Source of the DNA: Bacteroidota bacterium
GTDB lineage: Bacteria > Bacteroidota > Bacteroidia > AKYH767-A > OLB10
Length of the DNA stretch: 64,000 nucleotides
Reading direction: 5' to 3'
NCBI GenBank assembly: GCA_016722525.1
Contig: JADKJB010000007.1
Location: 248,001-312,000, forward strand
Under the pieces are notes generated by a model. That model ran no database searches, was not told the DNA's origin, and was given only the letters and a program-made list of their open reading frames with translations. Position numbers and translations under genes: made by a program. Below, one piece after another: positions 1 to 8,555 of the stretch (positions are counted from its first letter, which is position 1; each line of letters begins with the position of its first letter).

Positions 1-470
1 TATAGTTTACGTTCAAAGAATTGATATGACAATTCAAAAGTTTCTACAACAATTGAATTGTCGGTTGATTTAAAATCGGATGTTGACCACTTTAATGGGA
101 AAGCCTGTTTTATATCCCAAACTGCAACAGGATCATCTGCTTCATCCAGTAAAGTTACTATGAGATCTGCAGGTTTGAAGTCGGATACAAACGGAATTGC
201 ATTAGATAGAGAATTTATTGAATCGTTCACCCATTTTTGAATGGCAGTTCCTTTCAATAAGCCTCTTTTTAGCACAAGGTTTGGATACTTAACTCGTTTA
301 GGGAATTTATAAGTAAACCTGTTCTCTCCTCCCTCTCTGACTTCATCAAACTCAATGTCGAATGATAGTCCGCTTACTTCCTGAAATCGTTGTTCACCAT
401 CATTATTCATTCCGTCAACACCTATAAATTCCACTCTGAAACGAAAGCCAGTCGGCGGGTAATATGGCAT
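1..470 (-). CDS. Second eCIS/phage tail tube protein (gp19-like), cut by window edge
   Basis: Reading the minus strand from the ATG at 468-470 gives 156 uninterrupted codons, starting MPYYPPTGFRFRVEF, that run to the window edge. The pattern matches gp19-like contractile tail tubes: an N-terminal strand with FRVEF, EVSGLSFDIEFDEVREGG, LVLKRGLLKGTAIQKWV, then LIVTLLDEADDPVAVWDIKQAFPLKW. In the neighbouring tube gene the same landmarks read FHFNVSI, VTGLTQEIQ, ISLKRG and FIWSIAQAWPIKVEG. The last two bases inside the window are TA in frame, so a TAA or TAG stop just outside would give a normal-sized tube protein of about 156 aa. It starts 2 bp after the first tube gene, so the two are probably translated together. 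eCIS commonly encode two or more tube paralogues, one as bulk inner tube and others as tip or adaptor tubes. The role of this copy is inference. Confidence 0.85.
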   Translation of the reverse strand, partial: MPYYPPTGFRFRVEFIGVDGMNNDGEQRFQEVSGLSFDIEFDEVREGGENRFTYKFPKRVKYPNLVLKRGLLKGTAIQKWVNDSINSLSNAIPFVSDFKPADLIVTLLDEADDPVAVWDIKQAFPLKWSTSDFKSTDNSIVVETFELSYQFFERKL

Positions 471-472
471 TA

Positions 473-907
473 TCAGGCTGGTTGTAATGTTATACCTTCA
501 TGCACCAGATCAATAGATTCTATAGCAATATCATTGCCTGTTGCTTTTAAAGCAGGGCCTTCCACTTTAATAGGCCATGCCTGAGCAATCGACCAGATAA
601 ATACCGGCTCCCCCTCATCATTCAATAGGGTAATCGTTAAATCTTTTCTCTCTACATTTGGTTTTCCATTGTTATTTAGCCATTTGTAGAATTCATTATC
701 TGCTGCAGTAATACCTCGTTTAAGACTGATATTATTTGCTTTTTTTAGACCTGGTCGCTTCAATGGTAAAGTAGTTGCACTCATTAAACCATCACGGTAT
801 TCAATAGGTTGAATTTCCTGGGTCAGACCTGTAACTTCAGAAAATCCTATATTCTCGCCACCAATTGAGACGTTGAAATGAAAGACTGGAATTGGATATT
901 TAGCCAT
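473..907 (-). CDS. eCIS/phage tail tube protein (gp19/Hcp-like)
   Basis: This 144-aa protein has the usual length of contractile-tail inner-tube subunits. Landmarks are the N-terminal strand YPIPVFHFNVSI, a GFSEVTGLTQEIQPIEYRDG loop, the segment ISLKRGITAADNEFYKWL, and the C-terminal hairpin VFIWSIAQAWPIKVEGPALK. By family knowledge, hexamers stack into the tube that the sheath drives into a target. It follows the sheath gene by 55 bp and precedes the second tube gene by 2 bp, the usual sheath-tube order. No signal peptide is present, as expected for particles assembled in the cytoplasm. The family call is secure. The sequence alone does not tell eCIS from a domesticated phage tail, but the Pvc16-like gene and absence of phage head genes favour eCIS. 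Confidence 0.92.
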   Translation of the reverse strand: MAKYPIPVFHFNVSIGGENIGFSEVTGLTQEIQPIEYRDGLMSATTLPLKRPGLKKANNISLKRGITAADNEFYKWLNNNGKPNVERKDLTITLLNDEGEPVFIWSIAQAWPIKVEGPALKATGNDIAIESIDLVHEGITLQPA

Positions 908-962
908 TTTTTATATTTTTATTTGTTTAATTTAATTATTGATCATTATAAGTTTATTGAAA

Positions 963-2420
963 TCAGGATTGCTGCATAAGATGTGAAAACTGCAACACAA
1001 TAAATTCAGCCGGACGGGAAACAGCCATCTCAATTTTTACAATCATCCTTCCCTCAAGAATATCCTGAGCATTCATTGTTTTATTCAAACCAACAGTAAC
1101 CCTATAGGCTTGTTCGGGTTTCGCTCCTGCTAAAGCACCATCTCTCCATTTCATAAAAAGATAACTTTCAATCATCGACTGAACCTTTACCCAGGTGGAT
1201 GCAGTGTTGGGTTCAAATACGGCCCATGAAGTTGATTTTTTAACCGATTCTTCAACAATGCTGAAAAATCTCCTGACATTAATATATCTCCATTCGTTAT
1301 CATTGCCATCGAGTGTTCGGCCTCCCATTAAAACTGTTCCATTTCCTGGTTGCCAAACAATTACATTTATTGATTTTCCGGCAACAGGGTCAATATTTAA
1401 ATTACCATGTTCCAGGAAAGAAATATTTATAAATGGTTTAATTACATTAGCGACACCAACATTAGCCGGTGCTTTCCAATAACCCTTTTCGCGATCTACC
1501 CGTGCTATGATTCCTGCTACGGCAGCAGATGGTGGCAGTACATAATGGCTTTTGTTAAATTCTGCTTTTAATGCATTAAAAAGTATTGAATTCGTATTTT
1601 CCAAAACACCAAAATTGTCAGCTGGCGGGGCACCACCACCATCAACTGTTCCATCTTCATTGATTAACTGGTAGTTGGCTGCAGCTATGGTCAAACTATT
1701 AAAATCAAAATTATAGGTATAAGTGCTTTCAACGAAAGGGTAGTAAGCAGCTCCGTATCTTCTGATTTCTTTATCAGAAGGTGTTGCCAGTTTAACCGTA
1801 TTAACATCAGCGGTAATTCCAGCTGTTGTTTTAGGGAACGTTGTAGTATATGTATCTAATATAGCGAATCGATCACCAAGATTTTTTGCCTGATTAATGA
1901 TAGCCGTTACTACTTCATTATACTCTGCTGCTGCTGCGAGTTTGACAGCTTCCGGGATAACAAGCATGGTAGGTATATCTTCCAGAGCAACAAGTGCCAA
2001 TCCTTCCAGCAATTTATCTTTATTAATGTTGTCAGCATATTTCCCAACAGATACAATATAGCAGGAACTTCCTCCATTCGCAAAGAACATTTTTAAACAT
2101 TGATAAAAAATATGTTTTCCTAGATTTGCCAGGTAAGTGTTTTTAACCACATACTTATCAATAGCAGCACCTTTTTTGTATGCTTTAACATTGATGGTAA
2201 TAGCAGCAGGATCCTCGGGAGCAGCACCCCCGAAAAACTGATGATATTCATTTAAACTACTGATTCTTGTCGGTACTTTTAACAAGTCATCAGGTGCCAG
2301 ATTTTCTGCCTTTTCGGTATATCCAATAAATGCAGGAACAGCAGATTCAACTTCTGCTATTGAAGGCGGGAATGTTGGGATCTCTTCAACATACACTCCG
2401 GGAGTATTGTAGTTTGCCAT
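963..2420 (-). CDS. eCIS/phage tail sheath protein
   Basis: This 485-aa protein starts with the sheath signature NTPGVYVEEIPTFPPS followed by VPAFIGYTEKA, and ends with the conserved sheath terminus, VSRPAEFIVLQFSHLMQQ. Near residue 350 is the core segment INVIVWQPGNGTVLMGGRTL, followed by WRYINVRRFFSIVEESVKKS, both typical of the C-terminal domain that packs on the tube and makes the handshake between rings. The length is in the range of Afp2/Pvc2-type sheaths. It should contract to drive the tube. The gene lies between the 387-aa unknown (31 bp away) and the tube gene. Only one sheath gene is visible, while Afp/PVC clusters have several. Others could lie left of the window. Confidence 0.95.
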   Translation of the reverse strand: MANYNTPGVYVEEIPTFPPSIAEVESAVPAFIGYTEKAENLAPDDLLKVPTRISSLNEYHQFFGGAAPEDPAAITINVKAYKKGAAIDKYVVKNTYLANLGKHIFYQCLKMFFANGGSSCYIVSVGKYADNINKDKLLEGLALVALEDIPTMLVIPEAVKLAAAAEYNEVVTAIINQAKNLGDRFAILDTYTTTFPKTTAGITADVNTVKLATPSDKEIRRYGAAYYPFVESTYTYNFDFNSLTIAAANYQLINEDGTVDGGGAPPADNFGVLENTNSILFNALKAEFNKSHYVLPPSAAVAGIIARVDREKGYWKAPANVGVANVIKPFINISFLEHGNLNIDPVAGKSINVIVWQPGNGTVLMGGRTLDGNDNEWRYINVRRFFSIVEESVKKSTSWAVFEPNTASTWVKVQSMIESYLFMKWRDGALAGAKPEQAYRVTVGLNKTMNAQDILEGRMIVKIEMAVSRPAEFIVLQFSHLMQQS

Positions 2421-2451
2421 ATTTTATTATATTGTTTTTAAATGATAATAA

Positions 2452-3615
2452 TTAAAGTGTTAAGGTTACATCAGAATAAATTTCGATACTGTTTGTTGCA
2501 TCCAGAACTCCGGTATCCGGAAATTGCAAATTGGTTCTGACCGCTTTCTTATCGACACTAATATTTTTATAGAGTGTTAATGTTTCTGTTGAAGTATATT
2601 TTTCTTTTAAAAGATGCGGGGTATTTGATTTAAATACAAATAATTTATCACTCAATACTGTTCTTGTAAAGGCAACCGTATTATCAACATTTTCAATATT
2701 CAGATTATTGATAAAATCTTCTCTTTCAGCCGGCGTCATTGCTGCCATTTCCAAAAACAAGGGACTGCTTGTCTCAAACCGGACTGAGTAGCGCCAGAAT
2801 GTTCCCCTATTTTTAAAAAGGACTTTATAAAATGGACGGACTGTTGTTAAGGAGTTATCGGCTTCTATAATTCTATAGTTGGCATCAAGCAGAGTAGACA
2901 AGTTAAGTTCAACAATTGCAAAAAGTTTGTTCGAAGTTGGTTTTCCACTGTAGTAAAACTCATTTGTCACAACATTATTAATCAATAACTGACACTTTCC
3001 TAATGGGAAAGACGATAAATTAAAAGTTAAATCGGATTCCCCTGAATAGGATATTAAAGAAGATGGTTTTATTTCACTACCTGTTAATAAATGCTTAACC
3101 TTTGCAGTATCAGTTGCCACTATTACCGGACTATGAAAACTAAATACTTGATTAGATCCTTTAATTGAGTCAGCAACTCCATTTACTCCATCTGAGTTGG
3201 TAGTTAAATGTAAGTTATCACGTGTTGCGGCTACGTCGGTTTGCTGGTTGCTGAAATAGAGTATGGACTCTTCTGAATTTCCCGTAGGCAATTCATTAAA
3301 ATTGAGTGAGGATGGATTGTTAAGGTAAACAAAAAATGTTAGTTTATCAGTTTGTCTTGGTTTAAAACGAAGAACATAATTGCCGCCCGCGTTTTGCCCC
3401 AACACTCTGCCATACACACTGAATCCTCCGGTTCGTTCTGCTTTCTTAAAAATGAAATCCAATCTTTGTAATAATTGAGTGCATTCTGGTGTAGGCTCAC
3501 ACACAAAATCCAGCTGGGGTGTGGTTTTATATTCTGCACAAATTCTATTCTGATAGAACAATTGTTCAATTGAAAAGGACAACAACTCTTCATATTTTAC
3601 AATGATGGACCCCAT
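2452..3615 (-). CDS. Uncharacterised eCIS-operon protein between Pvc16-like and sheath genes
   Basis: I do not recognise a family. The long open frame reaches 3681, but that would overlap the upstream gene by 65 bp. The ATG at 3613-3615 (MGSIIVKYEELLSFSIEQLF) sits 1 bp from the upstream stop and is preferred, giving 387 aa. There is no signal peptide or membrane segment. The first 70 residues look helical and contain CAEYKTTPQLDFVCEPTPEC with two or three cysteines. The rest is predicted beta-rich, with many short polar strands and phrases like LISYSGESDLTFNLSSFPLG, resembling an Ig-like or beta-sandwich structural protein. Its fixed place between tail terminator and sheath suggests a particle component, perhaps a cap or outer decoration or fibre-like part. 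That role is inference. Confidence 0.75.
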   Translation of the reverse strand: MGSIIVKYEELLSFSIEQLFYQNRICAEYKTTPQLDFVCEPTPECTQLLQRLDFIFKKAERTGGFSVYGRVLGQNAGGNYVLRFKPRQTDKLTFFVYLNNPSSLNFNELPTGNSEESILYFSNQQTDVAATRDNLHLTTNSDGVNGVADSIKGSNQVFSFHSPVIVATDTAKVKHLLTGSEIKPSSLISYSGESDLTFNLSSFPLGKCQLLINNVVTNEFYYSGKPTSNKLFAIVELNLSTLLDANYRIIEADNSLTTVRPFYKVLFKNRGTFWRYSVRFETSSPLFLEMAAMTPAEREDFINNLNIENVDNTVAFTRTVLSDKLFVFKSNTPHLLKEKYTSTETLTLYKNISVDKKAVRTNLQFPDTGVLDATNSIEIYSDVTLTL

Positions 3616-3616
3616 T

Positions 3617-4231
3617 TTAATTTGCTTCGTTAAAATTAAGTTCACTAATTGCCGGAGCCACTGCTTTTGCTTTAGTGTCAAATACTGTCAGCATATTCAT
3701 TTTATAAACAACACTTGGTATATATTTTCCACCAAGCATTGCCCATAGATTATTTTGTTGTTCGAAAGTCATATTATGACACTTGAAACTCAACCGTTCA
3801 ATTAATCGCCATGGTGTGATTACAGGATTCAATACCGATCCGTTTAAATTTGGAAATTTTTGTTCATCAAAAACGGAATTTGCCTGGAAAAAACTTACCA
3901 CATTTGATAAATCTCTTAAAGCTGTTGGATAATCGTTGTTATGAGCAGCAAAAAGAAGAAATAAGTCCAGTTCTACAGGGGCATTAAGCTTGGCGAAATG
4001 CTGATTATCAATTGGAATAAAATGAGGTCGCTTACCTTCTCTCCTTTCCTCTTCAACTCCCGTCAACATAATAGTTATATGAGTTGATTCTGTTAAGTTA
4101 ACATTCCCATTTGGCAAAACGATTGGTTTAAGATCTACAACATTATTAATAACATAAGCAGGATCCTGCTCCCTGTTTACCATATATGCATCCAGTTCCT
4201 TTTGAATAAATTCAAGTGCTGTCCTGATCAC
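3617..4231 (-). CDS. DUF4255 / Pvc16-like eCIS protein (tail terminator family)
   Basis: This 204-aa protein matches the DUF4255 (Pvc16 N-terminal) pattern. The start MIRTALEFIQKELDAYMVNR is followed by DPAYVINNVVDL and ITIMLTGVEEERREGKR. Then come APVELDLFLLFAAHNNDYPTAL, where a short-tube-protein-like fold is known, and LIERLSFKCHNMTFEQQNNL with LWAMLGGKYIPSVVYKMNML. In Afp/PVC particles the Afp16/Pvc16 family caps the tube and sets tail length. The start codon is GTG (4229-4231); no in-frame ATG gives a better match. It is the first structural gene of the eCIS set in the minus direction. A 132-bp gap with a dyad motif separates it from the upstream response regulator, so it probably has its own promoter or an operon-internal control point. 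Confidence 0.9.
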   Translation of the reverse strand: MIRTALEFIQKELDAYMVNREQDPAYVINNVVDLKPIVLPNGNVNLTESTHITIMLTGVEEERREGKRPHFIPIDNQHFAKLNAPVELDLFLLFAAHNNDYPTALRDLSNVVSFFQANSVFDEQKFPNLNGSVLNPVITPWRLIERLSFKCHNMTFEQQNNLWAMLGGKYIPSVVYKMNMLTVFDTKAKAVAPAISELNFNEAN

Positions 4232-4320
4232 AATAATAGAATTTTAACTTAAAATTTAATTCTCAAAATTTTATAAAGAAAATAATATTGTAAAGATTCT
4301 ATTTTAAAAATGGCGTTTTA

Positions 4321-4356
4321 TAGGGGTAAACACCTATGTTGAAAACTTTAATTACA
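4321..4356. promoter_or_regulatory. Candidate regulator-binding dyad upstream of the eCIS structural genes
   Basis: Within the 132-bp gap between the response regulator and the Pvc16-like gene, AGGGGTAAACACCT at 4322-4335 is a near-palindrome with one mismatched pair. It is followed at 4346 by CTTTAATTACA. The same two words, GGGTAAAC (19154) and CTTTAATTACA (19185), occur upstream of the accessory operon. On the minus strand the core reads GTGTTTACCCCTA. NarL-type regulators bind heptamers such as TACYYMT, and TACCCCT fits that pattern. Function is inferred from position and recurrence only. Confidence 0.4.
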
Positions 4357-4363
4357 GCGATTA

Positions 4364-5017
4364 TTACCTGTTAATAAATCCTTTTTCAATAGCATAAAGC
4401 ACTAAGCCAATCATGTTTTTCGAATGTGTTTTTTCCATTATTCGGGCCCGGTGAATTTCTATTGTTTTAACCGAAATCATTAAATTGGAAGATATTTCAC
4501 GTGAAGTAAGCTGTAGGCAAATTAATTTCAACACTTCAATTTCTTTTGCCGTTAACGGCTCCCTCAAATCATGGAGTGAATTAATTTTTTGTTTTGCAAC
4601 GAGATTATGACAGGTACTTACTTTATGAAACAATGAACCCTCAGTTTTATAATTCATTACTTTATAAAATACACTTTTGATATAATCATCATCTGCATTT
4701 TTTGTCATATACTCATTTGTGTTCCTTTTGAAAGACGAAACCAATGAATTGCTTTTAGTATCCATCGACATGCCAATAATTCTGACACAATTATTTGATT
4801 CCCGTATTCTTTTAGTGATGCTAATTCCATTTTCCTCTGGTAAATTAATATCCATAAAAATCAGGTCAATAGGGTTGTTATTCAATAATTCCATTACCTC
4901 TGCCCCATCTGATGCATGCATAATATGATGATCATTGCTAATTTTCATAAGCATCATTTCCAATCCGTTTCTGAAAATCGGAATGGAATCAGCAATTATG
5001 ATATTCACTAAGTTCAT
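4364..5017 (-). CDS. Orphan NarL/LuxR-type response regulator (acidic pocket altered)
   Basis: This 217-aa protein has a receiver domain (about 1-125) and a C-terminal LuxR-type HTH (about 150-215). The phospho-acceptor Asp is in LIFMDINLP, the switch Ser in IIGMSMD and the Lys in YMTKNA. The N-terminal acidic pair is altered to ADS (IIIADSIPIF) where the paralogue at 19494 has ADD, so Mg2+ binding and phosphorylation may be weakened. The HTH reads LTAKEIEVLKLICLQLTSREIS, with VKTIEIHRARIMEKT as recognition region. No histidine kinase is adjacent. It lies between the accessory genes and the eCIS structural genes and is co-directional with both, so it is a natural candidate to control the injection system. 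The paralogue at the other end of the island supports this. Confidence 0.9.
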   Translation of the reverse strand: MNLVNIIIADSIPIFRNGLEMMLMKISNDHHIMHASDGAEVMELLNNNPIDLIFMDINLPEENGISITKRIRESNNCVRIIGMSMDTKSNSLVSSFKRNTNEYMTKNADDDYIKSVFYKVMNYKTEGSLFHKVSTCHNLVAKQKINSLHDLREPLTAKEIEVLKLICLQLTSREISSNLMISVKTIEIHRARIMEKTHSKNMIGLVLYAIEKGFINR

Positions 5018-5122
5018 CTAAGGATCTGTGCATTATTATCTTGTACTTGTTAAATCAATTAATTTCATGACCGAGCTGATTTTATATTTTAAAGCTATTT
5101 TCTTATTTAATTACTACACAAA

Positions 5123-6559
5123 TTATTTATTCCGTTTTTCTCTGTACCATTTTTGAAAATCTCCCTGCACCTGATTCATTGGCTTGCCCAAAACATTTTC
5201 AACAATTTTTACAGCATTCTCTTCAACCGATTGCTCCATGGTTTCAGGATCGCGGGCAATGTATAATTTCACTATGTCGATTAACTTATTTTGCTCTAAT
5301 AGGTAAAAACAAAAATATCTGGACAGTGCATGATTTACTGCAAGTCGTCTTGGATTGTATAAACTGTCTGATTGCGCATTGAAACTAAGCCAGTCACATC
5401 TTATAAGACTGTCTAAACTAATATTGTAATGGTGATCAATTGCCCCATTAATTATTTTTGCCCTCCAGTTACTTAGAACTTTTAAATTGTTGTTGCTGTA
5501 ATCAGAAACTTCATACATAGCTGGAATTCCTTCTGCTAACCAAGGAGCCATTGCCCCCCATGTGTGATTGATCAGAATATGACACAATTCATGTTTAATG
5601 GTGCCCAGCATAAAACCGGGAGCCGTTACAACAATGCTCCGATCTGGATCGGTTGAATAACCGATGAGGCTTTTATTAATCGATATCCCATGCATCTTTT
5701 TTGCAATGTTTTTCATAGTGTATTTCTCGGGAGCCACATGTACAATAATTTTATCTTTGGGGATAGAAAATCCATATTGCGAAACCAATATCCTCAGACA
5801 ATTTTCTAATTCATCCAGTTTGGATGTATAAAAATCGCCTTTGATATCATTGTACAGCACAACTCCAAAATGCGGACTTGTCATTATTGAAAACATACCT
5901 GAATTACTGGAATTCCATTTGGTAATTGAATCTCTCAATGATGAAATGTTCTCATCATTAAATTTTCTATTCTCCAATGTACTGTTCGAAAGTTGCTCCT
6001 GCATAGGTGCTTCCCCTAAATAAGATGTTCCTGGTTCCAAGCGGTCAAGATCCTTCCAGTTAATTGATTGCATTGATTTTGTTTGGATGGAAATTTCCGG
6101 ATCAGCCAGTTCTATGGTATAACTTACTCTGCTTCCAAGTTGTCCCAATCCACATACTTTATAATACTCACTAATGTTTGCAGCAGGTGTACATTTCTTT
6201 TTTAATTTTTTAAAATCTTTCAATATGGAAGGAGTCAGCTTAAAATTGTGAAGAATCCAATCGAAATTTTTTACTCCTTTTTCACAATTGCCACTGCTGC
6301 AATAAGCAACCGCTTTATAATAAATTGGTTGCCATGGAACTTTTTGATTTTTAATGTTCTGCTCTTCCAAATAATTTTTTATCTGGTCAACAGCCTCTGT
6401 AAACTTATTTTCATTCCATATAATGTCCTCTGTATATTTGTAAAAGGCATTGCACTCCTGCCCGCGCATGTTTGCAGGATACATAAAAATAAACAGTGCT
6501 GCCAGCCTTGCAACACTTAACAAATTAATCTTCGGGGATTTCGGTCTGTGTACTGTCAT
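5123..6559 (-). CDS. Secreted gluzincin-like metallopeptidase (MA clan)
   Basis: The open frame extends to 6613, but the ATG at 6557-6559 (MTVHRPKSPKINLLSVARLA) gives a clean signal peptide and a smaller overlap (35 bp) with the upstream gene, leaving about 479 aa. Near residue 320 is HELCHILINH, a zinc-binding HExxH, followed by WLAEGIPAMYE, where the Glu fits the third ligand of gluzincin peptidases. The C-terminal region (LDSLIRC, RYFCFYLLEQ, QGDFQKWYREK) resembles the helical tail of DUF2268/M1-like short peptidases. The N-terminal half (about 30-150) looks like a helical or TPR-like segment ending in a cysteine pair. It should act in the periplasm or outside the cell. In the injection-system island it could process envelope or particle proteins. 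Substrate unknown. Confidence 0.72.
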   Translation of the reverse strand: MTVHRPKSPKINLLSVARLAALFIFMYPANMRGQECNAFYKYTEDIIWNENKFTEAVDQIKNYLEEQNIKNQKVPWQPIYYKAVAYCSSGNCEKGVKNFDWILHNFKLTPSILKDFKKLKKKCTPAANISEYYKVCGLGQLGSRVSYTIELADPEISIQTKSMQSINWKDLDRLEPGTSYLGEAPMQEQLSNSTLENRKFNDENISSLRDSITKWNSSNSGMFSIMTSPHFGVVLYNDIKGDFYTSKLDELENCLRILVSQYGFSIPKDKIIVHVAPEKYTMKNIAKKMHGISINKSLIGYSTDPDRSIVVTAPGFMLGTIKHELCHILINHTWGAMAPWLAEGIPAMYEVSDYSNNNLKVLSNWRAKIINGAIDHHYNISLDSLIRCDWLSFNAQSDSLYNPRRLAVNHALSRYFCFYLLEQNKLIDIVKLYIARDPETMEQSVEENAVKIVENVLGKPMNQVQGDFQKWYREKRNK

Positions 6560-7220
6560 TTGGAGTAGTATTATTAATTTCAGAACCAAAGTATTGATTA
6601 GTCTCACTGTCATTCGCCTGATTCAAATAAAGCAGTTTTATAAACGATGACCCATCTTTTACTGCAACGTCTGTTTTATGGGTAATGGCAAATGCGATAA
6701 GTATCACCCCCAGGGTGGTTAAAAATATTCCGGGTGAGGATGAATTGATTGCTATTTTTCCCATTAATTTAGTATCCACGTCAACGGATGATTTATCAAC
6801 GTTCATTTTACCAAGAATGAAAACTGCTCCACAAAGCGACAGCATCATGCCGGTCATGAATCCAAGGTATTTAATCCATGCTCCCATCATCAATCCTATA
6901 TTTGCCTGGTGATACCGCCTTTTCAAGCCATATTCTTCAAGTAACACCAACGTCTGATACTTTTGCTTTTCAAACTCTTCTTTATTATCAGATTTTAAAT
7001 CAAATTGAGGCACAGATAATTGAATGGTATAATTCATCTTATCATGCAAACTATAAAGTTGAAAAAATGAAGCCACAAAAAAGAAGATAAAAAATCCAAT
7101 TATCGAGTATTTCATAAATGGCAATAAACTGCTTTGCCATTTCAAATCCTGTTCAGCAAAATATCTTTTATCGGATAGGACTTGTTTTTTTTCTGAATCA
7201 GTTTTAGTTTTATCTTCCAT
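6525..7220 (-). CDS. Three-TM membrane protein of the eCIS accessory operon
   Basis: This 231-aa protein has no recognised family. It begins with a charged cytosolic stretch (MEDKTKTDSEKKQVL). TM1 follows at about 34-55 (YSIIGFFIFFFVASFFQLYS), then a roughly 50-aa extracytoplasmic loop. TM2 is at about 107-132 (YLGFMTGMMLSLCGAVFILG) and TM3 at about 158-176 (GIFLTTLGVILIAFAITHK). The C-terminal tail is acidic and Asn-rich (SEINNTTPNDSTQTEIPED). It sits between the beta-barrel gene and the secreted protease gene, 30 bp after the former, and overlaps the start of the latter by 35 bp, so the three are almost certainly co-expressed. Inner-membrane anchoring or assembly of an envelope module is the likely role, by inference. 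Confidence 0.7.
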   Translation of the reverse strand: MEDKTKTDSEKKQVLSDKRYFAEQDLKWQSSLLPFMKYSIIGFFIFFFVASFFQLYSLHDKMNYTIQLSVPQFDLKSDNKEEFEKQKYQTLVLLEEYGLKRRYHQANIGLMMGAWIKYLGFMTGMMLSLCGAVFILGKMNVDKSSVDVDTKLMGKIAINSSSPGIFLTTLGVILIAFAITHKTDVAVKDGSSFIKLLYLNQANDSETNQYFGSEINNTTPNDSTQTEIPED

Positions 7221-7250
7221 GCAATATTGTTTTTAGTTAACTGGTACATC

Positions 7251-8555
7251 TCACTGTAACTCCATCTTCGGGCCACCGAATCCAAAGTTTAAACTTGCAA
7301 CTGAAATAAGATTTCCGGCAAACTCGGTGTTAAAAGTGAAGTTTTGACCAAATGTATAAGCCAGCACAAGTTTATCTGATATCTTATATTCGATATTAAA
7401 GTCATACCTGGTATCTGACAATGATTTTGTGGTTTTGGTTATAAAACCGTTTTGTGTTGTTTCAGAAACAAGTACTCTTTGGTAGCGATGAATTATCTCA
7501 CCTGAAAAAGAAAGTTTTTTGATCCCGATACCGGCTCTCAATCCGAGATCGATGTTGTCTGAAAAATCAGTTGCGGCTTCATTTCTCAAGTAGCGCATCA
7601 CTCCCAGCAATTCAATGGTGTTTCCTGATTTTCCATTTACATCCTTAAATCGGTACCCCGGGGTGAGCCATACTCCATACTTGGTAACTTTTGAGTAATT
7701 GGTGTTGTTTTCCGGAAAATCCAAAACTAATGCACCTGCAAATTCTATCATAAATCCTTTTTTATCCAGATTAGCTTCCTGTAAACTTTTAGCAGCATTT
7801 ATAATCCGGTTACTGGTTTCTTGATCTGCAATTAAAAATTCGTTTGTTTTTTCAATCAATCTTTTGCTCTCCTCAATGGAACTGCTCTTATTATTATTTT
7901 CATTAATTTGCTTCATGACCTGATAAATCTCATTGGCATCCTGGCCGGCTTGTTCTTCTGATAATCCTGCAGAAATAAATTCCTTTTCTATCGCATCTCT
8001 TATTTCGTTGAGGTCTGTCAGTTGTGTATTCTCAACCAACATATGAAGAACAACCTGGCTCAAAACAACACGTTTCTGCAACTGATCGAGAACAAGTTCC
8101 TGAACCTTGCTGTCTGTTTTCCCTTCAATTAACATGGTCCTGAATCCAAAACCCATTTTGCTGAAAATCAATGAAGTGTCTTCACTGCCTTGATATTGGT
8201 TAGTCGCTACTGAAATGGAAGCGTTCTGTAGAACAGTTTGTCCGAAACTTGGTTGCAATTGTTTGTATTGTACTTTTGGGTGACTCATCAGCCAATAAGG
8301 TGAAAATTCTAATGCATAATTATTTGGCAGAATCGTATTGTTCTCGCCACTGATGGAGGAGAACAGATTTGCTTCTAAAGCTTCAAATGTTTTAGGACGT
8401 GCAATATCATTTGGCTGTACACCAAGTATTGAAAAAGCAGGAGAGGAAGGAGCCTTTAACTCTGTTAAATCAATTGCCTCCTGTGATTTAGCTTCATTCG
8501 AAAATAAAGCAATCAACAACAGGCATAAACAAGTGTAAAATTGAATCGTCTTCAT
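7251..8555 (-). CDS. Outer-membrane beta-barrel-like protein of the eCIS accessory operon
   Basis: This 434-aa protein starts with a signal peptide (MKTIQFYTCLCLLLIALFSN, cleavage near AKSQEA). The middle (about 150-250) is helical and charged with a coiled-coil flavour (SSIEESKRLIEKTNEFLIAD). The C-terminal 180 residues alternate aromatic and polar strands (GVWLTPGYRFKD, IELLGVMRYLRN, LRAGIGIKKLSFSGEIIHRY, FNIEYKISDKLVLAYTFGQN), as in porin-like barrels. The protein ends with SVASLNFGFGGPKMELQ. It overlaps the previous gene by 4 bp (ATGA), showing translational coupling. The family is not recognised. A barrel inside an eCIS-associated operon might be a surface receptor, anchor or exit channel. 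That is inference. Confidence 0.7.
   Translation of the reverse strand: MKTIQFYTCLCLLLIALFSNEAKSQEAIDLTELKAPSSPAFSILGVQPNDIARPKTFEALEANLFSSISGENNTILPNNYALEFSPYWLMSHPKVQYKQLQPSFGQTVLQNASISVATNQYQGSEDTSLIFSKMGFGFRTMLIEGKTDSKVQELVLDQLQKRVVLSQVVLHMLVENTQLTDLNEIRDAIEKEFISAGLSEEQAGQDANEIYQVMKQINENNNKSSSIEESKRLIEKTNEFLIADQETSNRIINAAKSLQEANLDKKGFMIEFAGALVLDFPENNTNYSKVTKYGVWLTPGYRFKDVNGKSGNTIELLGVMRYLRNEAATDFSDNIDLGLRAGIGIKKLSFSGEIIHRYQRVLVSETTQNGFITKTTKSLSDTRYDFNIEYKISDKLVLAYTFGQNFTFNTEFAGNLISVASLNFGFGGPKMELQ

Noticed and set aside
1..4231. Tail genes as part of a prophage.
   Set aside because: No capsid, portal, terminase, integrase or lysis cassette is seen, and DUF4255/Pvc16 is an eCIS marker. 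Genes beyond the left edge could still change this.
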